From Chromatiales bacterium (lineage in GTDB: Bacteria > Pseudomonadota > Gammaproteobacteria > UBA6429 > Thiohalophilaceae), in assembly GCA_027001895.1 (NCBI GenBank), contig JALTLP010000101.1, forward strand, positions 1-6,547: a DNA stretch of 6,547 bases, in the 5' to 3' direction. The notes beneath the pieces are model-generated. The model saw nothing but the letters and a program-made list of their open reading frames with translations, did not search any database and had not been told where the DNA came from. Positions 1 to 6,204 of this stretch are shown here, piece after piece; position 1 is the first letter of the stretch, and each line of letters starts with the position of its first letter. The position numbers were made by a program, and so were the translations under genes.

Positions 1-492
1 GGCTTCGACGGACATACTGATAAAGTCCAGAAAGACCGGCAATGCACGCACAACTTCTTTTTCAAGCTTTTTACGTGTATCGTTTAACCAGATAATCGGA
101 AAATAAAAACCAAACACCAGACCAAGCAGTGGCCAGATAATATTATGGTCCTGCAATAAATCCATTACCAGAATAGCCGCAAACATCTGGAACAATGCAC
201 TGACAATACGTACACCAATAAATTCTTCAGCATTCATCAGATAACTGACACCGGTATGTTGCAAGCGCGCGTCGAGTTTATTCAGAGTTTCAACCGGAAA
301 ATTACTTCCAATATAATAGGAAAAAATTCTAACTAAAGGCCAGCATAGCTTTAACCATACCGGTAAAGGGTCCAGATATTCCCGGTTATCTTCAGGAATA
401 ACACTGTTAAAAATATACCCGGCTATCAGTAAGGCCAGTACACTGCCCGCAACTGAAAAACCTGTAGAGTATAAAAATAATGTATCCAGCAT
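1..492 (-). CDS. tadC: TadC, inner-membrane platform protein of the Tad pilus (5' part; 3' end outside window)
   Basis: This is the second polytopic inner-membrane platform protein of the Tad pilus, a partner of TadB and of the TadA motor. The frame is open for 164 codons from the ATG at 492-490 to the window edge, so the C-terminal part is missing. Visible are a TM segment near residues 7-29, a pair of hydrophobic stretches near 95-112 and 118-136, and then a basic segment (NDTRKKLEKEV). After that comes RALPVFLDFISMSVEA (149-164), which matches the start of the type II secretion F (T2SF) domain in TadC proteins, where a Leu-Asp pair and a V-E-A motif are typical. The start is supported by AAAAAAGG about 8 bases upstream on the minus strand (501-508). 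It lies 25 bases after tadB, in the usual tadA-tadB-tadC order. Family assignment is strong from motif plus position; the truncation is only a window effect. Confidence 0.9.
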   Translation of the reverse strand, partial: MLDTLFLYSTGFSVAGSVLALLIAGYIFNSVIPEDNREYLDPLPVWLKLCWPLVRIFSYYIGSNFPVETLNKLDARLQHTGVSYLMNAEEFIGVRIVSALFQMFAAILVMDLLQDHNIIWPLLGLVFGFYFPIIWLNDTRKKLEKEVVRALPVFLDFISMSVEA

Positions 493-517
493 TTATTAAA
501 CCTTTTTTATATCAATA

Positions 518-1375
518 TCACACATCAATCGATGTAATTTTCTGGATTGTCATATAACCCAGAAATTCCATCACCAGAATGACGGCAAGTGTTCCCCAGC
601 CGATTGGCGTGGTAAATAATTTAGACATGGCCTCAGGTTCTATTTGCATTAACACAACACCCAGTAGTATTGGTAAGCCGGTCATTACTTTTCCCTGTAA
701 ACGTCCCTGTGAAGTTAAGCTTTCAATTTTACCTTCCATCGATGCTTTACGTCTTAATGTATCGGCCAACGTTTCCATTACCTCTATCAGGTTGCCACCC
801 ACCTCGCGTGAAATCTTAATAGCAGAAACAACGACAATAAAATCGGGAATGGGCAGGCGTTTTTCCATATTCGATAAGCCTGTTTCCATATCGACACCAA
901 TACGTGTCTGCCGCATCAGCAACTCAAATTCCTGATTAAGTGGTTGTGGTTGTTCGGTAATTAAACTTTCAAAGGCCATCGGTAAGCTTGCCCCGGATTG
1001 TAAACTGCTTGCAATGGCAAGTAATGCCTCTGGTAATTGCTGTTCAAACTTTTTAAAACGTCGGGTACGAATTGTTTTATAAATAAACCAGGGTAAAGCC
1101 ATCATGCCAAGTGCTGTTACAATAGAAATAAGCACATGGTGCAGTAACAACCATGATATAAGTGTTGCAATAAACACAGCCGCAACATTTAATATAAACA
1201 AACGCTGTGGGTCGACAAACATAAACATATCGCCAAGGTTGTTTGTGGTACTTTCACTAAATGTTGTCTGGTATTCATGCCAGAAACGGCCAAAAGATCT
1301 GACTGACAGCCAACCGAGTATTCCAGCCGAGGCAGATATTAGCAGGACAGCACTATAAAACAGTATATCTTCCAT
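518..1375 (-). CDS. tadB: TadB, inner-membrane platform protein of the Tad pilus
   Basis: This integral inner-membrane protein forms, with TadC, the platform on which TadA works to polymerise Flp pilin. At 285 residues it is near the usual family length. An N-terminal TM segment (about 4-23) is followed by a polar stretch (24-57) and two hydrophobic segments (about 58-78 and 81-99). A basic loop (RTRRFKKFEQQLPEAL, 103-118) then opens the T2SF domain. That domain carries the typical LPEAL...SSLQSGASLPMAFE stretch (114-136) and IKISREVGGNLIEVME (186-201). Two C-terminal hydrophobic segments follow (about 230-247 and 258-278). The ATG lies 4 bases after the tadA stop, and a weak GGGT ribosome site sits inside the end of tadA, so translation is probably coupled. 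Nothing looks truncated. Confidence 0.95.
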   Translation of the reverse strand: MEDILFYSAVLLISASAGILGWLSVRSFGRFWHEYQTTFSESTTNNLGDMFMFVDPQRLFILNVAAVFIATLISWLLLHHVLISIVTALGMMALPWFIYKTIRTRRFKKFEQQLPEALLAIASSLQSGASLPMAFESLITEQPQPLNQEFELLMRQTRIGVDMETGLSNMEKRLPIPDFIVVVSAIKISREVGGNLIEVMETLADTLRRKASMEGKIESLTSQGRLQGKVMTGLPILLGVVLMQIEPEAMSKLFTTPIGWGTLAVILVMEFLGYMTIQKITSIDV

Positions 1376-1379
1376 TTTA

Positions 1380-3038
1380 TTAACCCATATTATTAAAAAT
1401 ACTCATATCGACATCCAGACCCCGCTTTCGCATCTGCTCGTAAAATTCCGGCACCTGCCCGGTTGCCGCAAAGTGCCCGACAATCTTGCCGTTTTCATCA
1501 TAACCTTCCTGCACAAAATGAAAAATATCCTGCATCTGAATAACACCGGATTCCATGCCGGTTATTTCAGTAATGTGCGTAATTTTACGACTACCATCCG
1601 GAAAACGGTTTTGTTGTACAATAATATTTATTGCCGAAGCGATTTGTTCTCTTATTGCCTGTATTGGTAATTCCATGCCAGCCATTAACACCATGACTTC
1701 CATACGCGATAACATATCTCGTGGTGTGTTCGCATGTGCGGTTGTCAGTGAACCTTCATGGCCGGTATTCATTGCCTGCAACATATCAAGGGCTTCTGCG
1801 CCACGGCACTCACCCACTACAATTCTGTCCGGTCGCATTCGCAGGCAGTTTTTGACTAAATCTCGTATGGTTACCTGACCGGTACCTTCAATATTTGGCG
1901 GACGCGCTTCGAGTGTAACAAGATGTGGTTGCTGCAACTGTAATTCGGCGGCATCTTCAACCGTAATAACGCGTTCACCTTTGGGAATGTAATTTGATAA
2001 TACGTTGAGTAATGTCGTTTTACCCGAGCCGGTACCACCAGAAATAATAACGTTTTGCTTGTTAACAACCACGGTCTTTAAAAAGGCCATCATATCGGCA
2101 CTGATAGCACCAAAATTAACAATATCCTGATCGGATAATTTTTTGCTTGAAAATTTTCGGATTGTTATACAAGGGCCGCGTAATGCCAGCGGTGGGATAA
2201 TCGCATTTACACGAGAGCCGTCTTTTAGGCGAGCATCCACCATCGGCGAACTTTCATCAATACGCCGCCCGAGGGGTGAGATGATTCGTTCTATTGTTGA
2301 CATCACCGCATCATGGTCACTGTAGATAACATCGGTATGTGTTAGCTTGCCTTCACGCTCTACATAAATATCGTCAAAACAGTTTACCATCACTTCAGTT
2401 ACGGACTCATCGGCCAGCAACTCTTCCAGCGGGCCAAGACCTATGGTTTCGTTTAAAACATCTTTTGCCAGCGTTTCACGTTTGATATGTGCAGGCAGAC
2501 CTTCGTCAATACCGTCAATAATCTCGTTAATCATTTCGCTGACTTTTACACGTAACTCGTCCTCACTCCAGTTACCTATATCAGTACGTTGCAAATCCAT
2601 ATAACTTAAAAGTTCCTGGTGCACATACCCTCGCCACATTAACAATTCATTACGAAGAATTTTTTTAACGTCACGTAATTCCTGCGTACTGTTTATATCA
2701 CTTTGTTCAAGTTTACGTCTTTTCTTATCCTGCTCATCATACTCAGATGAATCCAGTGTTAAACGGTAACTTGCAATACTAATAACATCATCACTGCTTA
2801 AAGGGCCGTAGCGCTCTGTAATTTTTTTATCATTAACAAACGTACCTGCGCCTTCGCTTTTGTCTTCAATAAACAAACCATCTTTTTGTTGTTGAATCTC
2901 GGCATGTACAGGCGCAATACTCCAGCCACGAAGCTGAACCAGATTATCCCTGTTCTTGCCAATCGCACAGTGATTAAGAACACAGCGTAAATTAGCCACT
3001 TCAACATCCTTGTCTGTTTTTACATTGATATTAAACAT
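1380..3038 (-). CDS. tadA: TadA/CpaF pilus assembly ATPase with N-terminal FHA-like domain
   Basis: This is the cytoplasmic hexameric secretion ATPase of the PulE/VirB11 class that powers Tad pilus assembly. At 552 residues it is roughly 100 longer than a usual TadA/CpaF. The extra part is an N-terminal FHA-like domain (about 1-95) with IGKNRD (26-31), SIAPVHAEI (40-48) and GAGTFVND (63-70). A charged linker (about 98-125) leads into the normal TadA N-domain (VHQELLSYMDL, 139-149). The ATPase core has Walker A GGTGSGKTT (334-342), Asp box ITVEDAAEL (358-366), Walker B region RIVVGECRGAE (405-415) and His box GHEGSLTTAHAN (426-437), all intact, so it should be active. The ATG has AGGA 9 bases upstream, overlapping the secretin stop, which implies coupling. 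In the canonical operon tadZ sits directly upstream; here the secretin does. The FHA-like domain could bind a partner protein, but that role is inference. Confidence 0.95.
   Translation of the reverse strand: MFNINVKTDKDVEVANLRCVLNHCAIGKNRDNLVQLRGWSIAPVHAEIQQQKDGLFIEDKSEGAGTFVNDKKITERYGPLSSDDVISIASYRLTLDSSEYDEQDKKRRKLEQSDINSTQELRDVKKILRNELLMWRGYVHQELLSYMDLQRTDIGNWSEDELRVKVSEMINEIIDGIDEGLPAHIKRETLAKDVLNETIGLGPLEELLADESVTEVMVNCFDDIYVEREGKLTHTDVIYSDHDAVMSTIERIISPLGRRIDESSPMVDARLKDGSRVNAIIPPLALRGPCITIRKFSSKKLSDQDIVNFGAISADMMAFLKTVVVNKQNVIISGGTGSGKTTLLNVLSNYIPKGERVITVEDAAELQLQQPHLVTLEARPPNIEGTGQVTIRDLVKNCLRMRPDRIVVGECRGAEALDMLQAMNTGHEGSLTTAHANTPRDMLSRMEVMVLMAGMELPIQAIREQIASAINIIVQQNRFPDGSRKITHITEITGMESGVIQMQDIFHFVQEGYDENGKIVGHFAATGQVPEFYEQMRKRGLDVDMSIFNNMG
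2754..3038 (-). other. FHA-like domain fused to TadA
   Basis: Residues 1-95 of the ATPase fit the forkhead-associated pattern: strand, I-G-[RK], variable loop, H-A-x-I, D, G-T-F-V-N. FHA domains normally bind phosphothreonine peptides through the Arg after the first Gly, a Ser three residues before the His, and an Asn just before the G-T. Here these positions read Lys28, Ala42 and Ala64, while the structural residues G27, H45, G65-T66 and N69 are kept. The fold is therefore likely present, but phosphothreonine binding is doubtful. Ala or Gly in place of the Asn is not rare in FHA proteins, so the Lys and Ala42 changes carry most of the argument. Confidence 0.8.
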
Positions 3039-3047
3039 GGTCTTAAA

Positions 3048-3051
3048 TCCT
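3048..3051 (-). promoter_or_regulatory. Ribosome binding site of tadA
   Basis: The minus strand reads TAGGATTTAAGACC and then ATG. The AGGA core overlaps the TAG stop of the secretin gene and lies 9 bases before the tadA start. This supports the chosen start and hence inclusion of the whole FHA-like domain in the protein. Confidence 0.65.
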
Positions 3052-4372
3052 ATTCCAGCAAATCTGAGTTTGCAGAACCTTTTCTCATCCAGTCACGCAG
3101 CTCAACAGCATCTGAAAAACGCTTGATTAACTTGTCATGTTGCGCCACAGACTCTTTATTGATTTTTGAATCTGCATCAAAGATGGTGGGTGTTACAAAA
3201 ATCACCAGTTCAGTTTTCTTGTCACGTGTTTTAGTATTCCTGAACAAGGCTCCCAGTAACGGTATAGAACTTAAATATTTAACTTTGGAAACATCTTTAC
3301 TTAATTCAGAATTAAGCAAACCTGAAATAACGATTGTTTCCTTGTTTCGCATACTTAAGTCTGCAGAAGCCTTACGTGTCAGAAAACCGGGTGTACCTTT
3401 CACTGCGGTTGATGGATCGGGCGCACTTAACTCGGTTTCAATTCTCGCAGTAATATTATTATCATTATCTGCAACCGGTTTTATTTTAAGTTTGATACCG
3501 TATTCTTTAAATTCTATATTAGTGCCATTCTGGCTGGATGTTTCTAATGGTATTTCACCACCGGATAAAAACTCAGCCTCACCACCACTGCGTGCGGTTA
3601 ATGTGGGCGAGGCAAGTATCAATGCATCACCATTACTCACCATTAAGTTAATTCTTGAAGTCATTGCCGTGGCAATCCCGAAAAAACCAAATGTTTTACC
3701 CAGCACCTTTGATGTATCAATGATGCCATTAGGATCGGCAGGGTAAGTTGCGCTTGGTGTAGCAACCACACCCCACGCCGGACCATTGATATTTGACTGC
3801 CAGTTAATACCCACTTCTTCGAGTGCATTACTACTGAATTCGGTAATCTGTACCTTCATATGGATCATCTTGTCATGAAAACTCGCAGCCGTTGTGCGCG
3901 CCATAATGATTGTATTTGGATAATATTTTTCAATAACTTTTAACTTTTTTGCTTCTGCCGGGCCGATATCACCTTCAATCACGGTTCGCCCACCCACAGA
4001 GCGAACACTGAGTCCGGGAGAATTTTTTAATAATGACCTGATTTCACTCACTGCTGTCTTCGGATTGGACGGTGAGATTTTTATTTTTAGATCTCGTTCC
4101 CAGCCTTTTTTACCCCATATATGAATAATAGTTTCACCGGTTTTTTCAGCAAGGATAATAAGCTGGCCTCTTTTGGTTATCGATGTACTCAGTATTTTTC
4201 CATTACCAACGGCAACCCGGTCGACTTCACCAATTTTCAACACCTTAACTTCACCACGATAAAGCTTTAAATACTGGTTTTTTATAATACCCCTGTTTTT
4301 CGCAGAAACCCCCGCGGAAAAACCCGTCAGACCTATGCCCGATATAAGCAGAAATAAAATTACACGTTTCAT
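3050..4372 (-). CDS. rcpA: RcpA/CpaC outer-membrane secretin of the Tad pilus
   Basis: This protein forms the outer-membrane ring through which the Flp fibre leaves. It has 440 residues, within the family range. A Sec signal peptide is clear (MKRVILFLLISGIGL..., likely cleavage after VSA at 24). Next comes the N-terminal pilus/secretin domain (about 28-100: YLKLYRGEVKVLKIGEVDRVAV, then a strand-rich part ending WERDLKIKIS). A small BON-like domain follows (about 104-160, VGGRTVIEGDIG). The secretin core spans about 240-398 and carries LASPTLTARSGGEAEFLSGG (253-272), the FKEYGIKLKIKP stretch (288-299) and the signature SSIPLLGALFRNTKTRDKKT (368-387), ending in ELVIFVTPTI. The ATG lies 62 bases after cpaB, behind a purine-rich AGAGAG. 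I see no lipobox, so targeting may need a separate pilotin. Confidence 0.95.
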   Translation of the reverse strand: MKRVILFLLISGIGLTGFSAGVSAKNRGIIKNQYLKLYRGEVKVLKIGEVDRVAVGNGKILSTSITKRGQLIILAEKTGETIIHIWGKKGWERDLKIKISPSNPKTAVSEIRSLLKNSPGLSVRSVGGRTVIEGDIGPAEAKKLKVIEKYYPNTIIMARTTAASFHDKMIHMKVQITEFSSNALEEVGINWQSNINGPAWGVVATPSATYPADPNGIIDTSKVLGKTFGFFGIATAMTSRINLMVSNGDALILASPTLTARSGGEAEFLSGGEIPLETSSQNGTNIEFKEYGIKLKIKPVADNDNNITARIETELSAPDPSTAVKGTPGFLTRKASADLSMRNKETIVISGLLNSELSKDVSKVKYLSSIPLLGALFRNTKTRDKKTELVIFVTPTIFDADSKINKESVAQHDKLIKRFSDAVELRDWMRKGSANSDLLE

Positions 4373-4434
4373 GAGAATGTCTCTCTTATTTTTTATCTGT
4401 TAACTTACACAATTTCATATTTTTGCAATACTGT

Positions 4435-5916
4435 TTACTTGATTGGCACTTTCGTTACCAGTGCAACACCATCTTTACTATTACCACCAACAAGATAGTC
4501 AACTAACCACGTTGGTGTCACACTGCTGCCTCCTGATTGACCCGCTGGTGCTGAACGACCAAATTGTCTCGCAAGTTCCGGTGTAACCGATTCTTTTGAA
4601 ACACGACCCAATGACTTGCCATTATTGCTCACAACAGAACCATCTTTAGCAACCTTGCCAATGACTTCACCTTTATCATTCACAACCTGGCCATTCACAA
4701 CCCGGCCTATGATTTTTCCATTCTTGTCACGAACCACATCGACCTTTGAAACTATTTTTTCAGATACTGTTCCTAATGACTTACCATTATTGCCCACGAC
4801 AGAACCATCATCATTAACCTTGCCGATCACTTCGCCTTTACTGTTAACAACCTGACCATTAACAACCTTGCCGATCACATTACCATCTTTATCGCGTACA
4901 ACTTTTTCCGTTACAACCGGCTCCTCGGCAGCCGTTCCAATAATTTCACCGGAATTACTTACGACTGTGCCATCATTGTTGACCTTGCCAATCACCTTGC
5001 CGTTTTGATCAACCACCTTGCCATCAACTTCATGACCAATAATATTGCCGTCTTTATCACGCACCACTTTTATTTTTGATTTTGCCTTGTTTGCAGCTTC
5101 CTGATTAAGGCCTTGAGCAAAAGATAAAATTTCTGTAGGACGAACACTGGTAAAGACAAAGTCTTTATCACCACGGTTACGTAAAGACGCTGATATTCTG
5201 CCTGCTGTATTAGCTGCAAAGAGCAAGGACGTTTCTTTCGGATTAAGATCGATTGTTAATGTATTGTAACCCTGCCCCTGGTTACGGTATGAAACAGCCA
5301 TGGTTGCCTGTATTTTAGGGTCCAGTCTCCGTCCTGTTGCAAGCACCTTTACATTTTGCAGCAATGGGAAAACAACATCGCCTTCACCCTGGCTACCAAC
5401 CAGTTTGGCCGGTAGAGTAATATACAGATCAACATGGTTACCGGGTTCAACCATGCCATTGATTGAGGTCAACTGATCAACCGGAATAGTAACCGCTCTT
5501 CGACCCTGCTCCAGTACATCGGAAAAGTCACGACGTTGATCGCCTGTAACATGACTCCATAATAACGCCCGGCCTTGTGATAACGGTTCCAGCAAACGTC
5601 GACCTTTTACAACTTTAAATTTACTCGGTGGAACAACCTGCTGGTGTACATACATACTCGGAATTTTTCTTGCGGCAAGATTTGATTCATTTAATATCGT
5701 ACCACGTGGAAGATTTCGTCTGGCAACGACAACACTTACCATCTTCTCACCGGTTTGCTGATACGCTTCTTTTAAAGCGGCCTCTCTTAGTTGTAAATAT
5801 TTTACTGCCAGAAAAGCGGCAAGGATGGCAAGTCCGATTGCCATTAATAAAAGCTTTAACGGCTTGTTTGCACGAAGAACGGCTAAAAATGATTTTATTT
5901 GATTTGGCTTACTCAT
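4435..5916 (-). CDS. rcpC: RcpC/CpaB Tad pilus assembly protein with C-terminal repeat array
   Basis: RcpC/CpaB is a membrane-anchored periplasmic protein that works with the secretin in Tad pilus assembly. The 493 residues are far more than the roughly 260-330 usual for the family. In order: a short basic cytoplasmic end; one TM segment (about 20-39, LKLLLMAIGLAILAAFLAVK); a SAF-like domain (about 59-123, with VVARRNLPRGTILNESNL at 63-80); and the RcpC core (about 134-265, with SINGMVEPGNHVDLYITLP at 151-169 and TIDLNPKETSLLFAAN at 221-236). A repeat array (284-440) comes next, then a Gly/Ser-rich spacer (about 453-466) and a short end (TPTWLVDYLVGG..., 467-493). The core is standard, so the identity is safe; the array is an added module. 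The ATG is preceded by AAGAAGAAA, an acceptable ribosome site. It lies 64 bases after the pilin gene and 62 before the secretin. Confidence 0.93.
   Translation of the reverse strand: MSKPNQIKSFLAVLRANKPLKLLLMAIGLAILAAFLAVKYLQLREAALKEAYQQTGEKMVSVVVARRNLPRGTILNESNLAARKIPSMYVHQQVVPPSKFKVVKGRRLLEPLSQGRALLWSHVTGDQRRDFSDVLEQGRRAVTIPVDQLTSINGMVEPGNHVDLYITLPAKLVGSQGEGDVVFPLLQNVKVLATGRRLDPKIQATMAVSYRNQGQGYNTLTIDLNPKETSLLFAANTAGRISASLRNRGDKDFVFTSVRPTEILSFAQGLNQEAANKAKSKIKVVRDKDGNIIGHEVDGKVVDQNGKVIGKVNNDGTVVSNSGEIIGTAAEEPVVTEKVVRDKDGNVIGKVVNGQVVNSKGEVIGKVNDDGSVVGNNGKSLGTVSEKIVSKVDVVRDKNGKIIGRVVNGQVVNDKGEVIGKVAKDGSVVSNNGKSLGRVSKESVTPELARQFGRSAPAGQSGGSSVTPTWLVDYLVGGNSKDGVALVTKVPIK
4597..5067 (-). repeat. 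In-frame tandem repeat: three 55-residue (165-base) units in RcpC/CpaB
   Basis: Units begin with VVRDK[DN]G at residues 284, 339 and 394, an exact spacing of 55 residues. On the DNA they run 5067-4903, 4902-4738 and 4737 to about 4597 (the last lacks part of its tail). Each unit contains three sub-repeats of the form VV-x(3-4)-G-x-[IV]-IG-x-V-x(2)-[DN]G, the first two 17 residues long. An example is VVNSKGEVIGKVNDDGS (356-372). The third ends near IGTA, LGTV or LGRV and is followed by a variable spacer. Units two and three are the closest pair (both have VVNGQVVN, GEVIGKV and NNGKSLG). The DNA copies have drifted at silent sites, so this is not a recent slippage product. Alternating Val/Ile with Gly/Asn/Asp turns suggests short beta hairpins or a beta-solenoid in the periplasm; that is inference. 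Confidence 0.92.
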
Positions 5917-5980
5917 ATCGTTTCTTCTTTTTTAAAATTAAATATTAATTAATATTACTAAAAAATTCCGGAAATTCAGT
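5917..5980 (-). other. AT-rich intergenic spacer between pilin gene and cpaB with two palindromes
   Basis: This 64-base gap holds a perfect 16-base palindrome, AATATTAATTAATATT (5941-5956), and a second short one, TTCCGGAA (5966-5973). The second, read on the minus strand, is followed by a run of six T. It could act as a weak terminator or processing point that leaves more pilin than cpaB message. It could equally be an operator or just AT-rich spacer. I see no convincing -35/-10 pair. The stems are short and AT-rich, so any function is uncertain. Confidence 0.3.
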
Positions 5981-6193
5981 TCAAGGCGTAGTTCCATTTT
6001 CATCAGGCAACTCTGCAACCGATATTGCATACGAGTACCCTTCTGCAGAGCCTTTCATGGTATCGCGCATTAACTTCATTACATCATCCGCGGAATAAAG
6101 TGCGGCAATAATGGCTCCAACAATTACAACATATTCCACCATTGACTGGCCACGTTGTCGTTTGGTTAATTTTTTTTTCATGTTCAGTATCAC
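5981..6193 (-). CDS. flp: Flp-type pilin (small type IVb prepilin)
   Basis: This encodes a prepilin for the Tad pilus, the likely fibre subunit or a minor pilin. It shows a short, strongly basic leader (KKKLTKRQRG), a Gly as cleavage site, then QSMVEYVVIVGAIIAALY. Glu is at mature position +5 and Tyr at +6, the Glu-Tyr pair typical of Flp pilins, inside a single hydrophobic helix. The mature chain of about 55 residues ends in a short polar tail (VAELPDENGTTP) and has no cysteine, so no disulfide loop. The start is unsettled. The GTG at 6193 (70 residues) has AAGGTG 5 bases upstream; the ATG at 6181 (66 residues) has only a weak GTGAT. The mature protein is the same either way. TadE-type pseudopilins share the motif but are usually longer. 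No second flp copy is seen in the window. Confidence 0.87.
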   Translation of the reverse strand: MILNMKKKLTKRQRGQSMVEYVVIVGAIIAALYSADDVMKLMRDTMKGSAEGYSYAISVAELPDENGTTP

Positions 6194-6198
6194 TTAAA

Positions 6199-6204
6199 CA
6201 CCTT
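6199..6204 (-). promoter_or_regulatory. Ribosome binding site supporting the GTG start of the pilin gene
   Basis: The minus strand reads AAGGTG, overlapping the TAA stop of the upstream gene, then five bases, then GTG at 6193-6191. The spacing favours the GTG over the ATG twelve bases further on. An alternative is that GTGAT, which contains that GTG, itself serves as a weak site for the ATG. Confidence 0.5.

Noticed and set aside
1871..2068. Minus-strand 65-codon frame inside tadA
   Set aside because: It is an alternative frame over the Walker A region of the ATPase, with no independent evidence.
2798..3007. Minus-strand 69-codon hydrophobic frame over the start of tadA
   Set aside because: It is a shifted-frame shadow of the FHA-like domain coding sequence. 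The real frame has a ribosome site and continues into the ATPase.
3123..3746. A 207-codon open frame on the plus strand
   Set aside because: It lies wholly antisense to the secretin gene, whose signature motifs are clear. The translation has no recognisable domain, and no good ribosome site was noticed.
4373..4386. GAGA...TCTC inverted repeat just before the secretin start
   Set aside because: A four-base stem with a three-base loop is too weak; the purine run is better explained as the ribosome site.
4373..4434. Possible promoter in the 62-base gap before the secretin gene (a TTGCAA followed by AT-rich sequence)
   Set aside because: No -10 element at acceptable spacing looks convincing, and the surrounding AT-rich spacer gives such matches by chance.
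4616..4855. Plus-strand open frame with a repetitive Thr/Pro/Leu-rich translation
   Set aside because: It is the antisense reading of the CpaB repeat array; its periodicity is inherited from that array.
4597..5067. Calcium-binding loops in the CpaB repeats (DKDGN resembles the end of a DxDxDG loop)
   Set aside because: Only one sub-repeat per unit has it, the first Asp of the motif is missing, and the third unit has DKNGK, so the match is too partial to claim.
4597..5067. A CRISPR-like or non-coding direct repeat
   Set aside because: The repeats are in frame within one long coding region, diverge at silent positions and keep a protein-level period of 55 residues.
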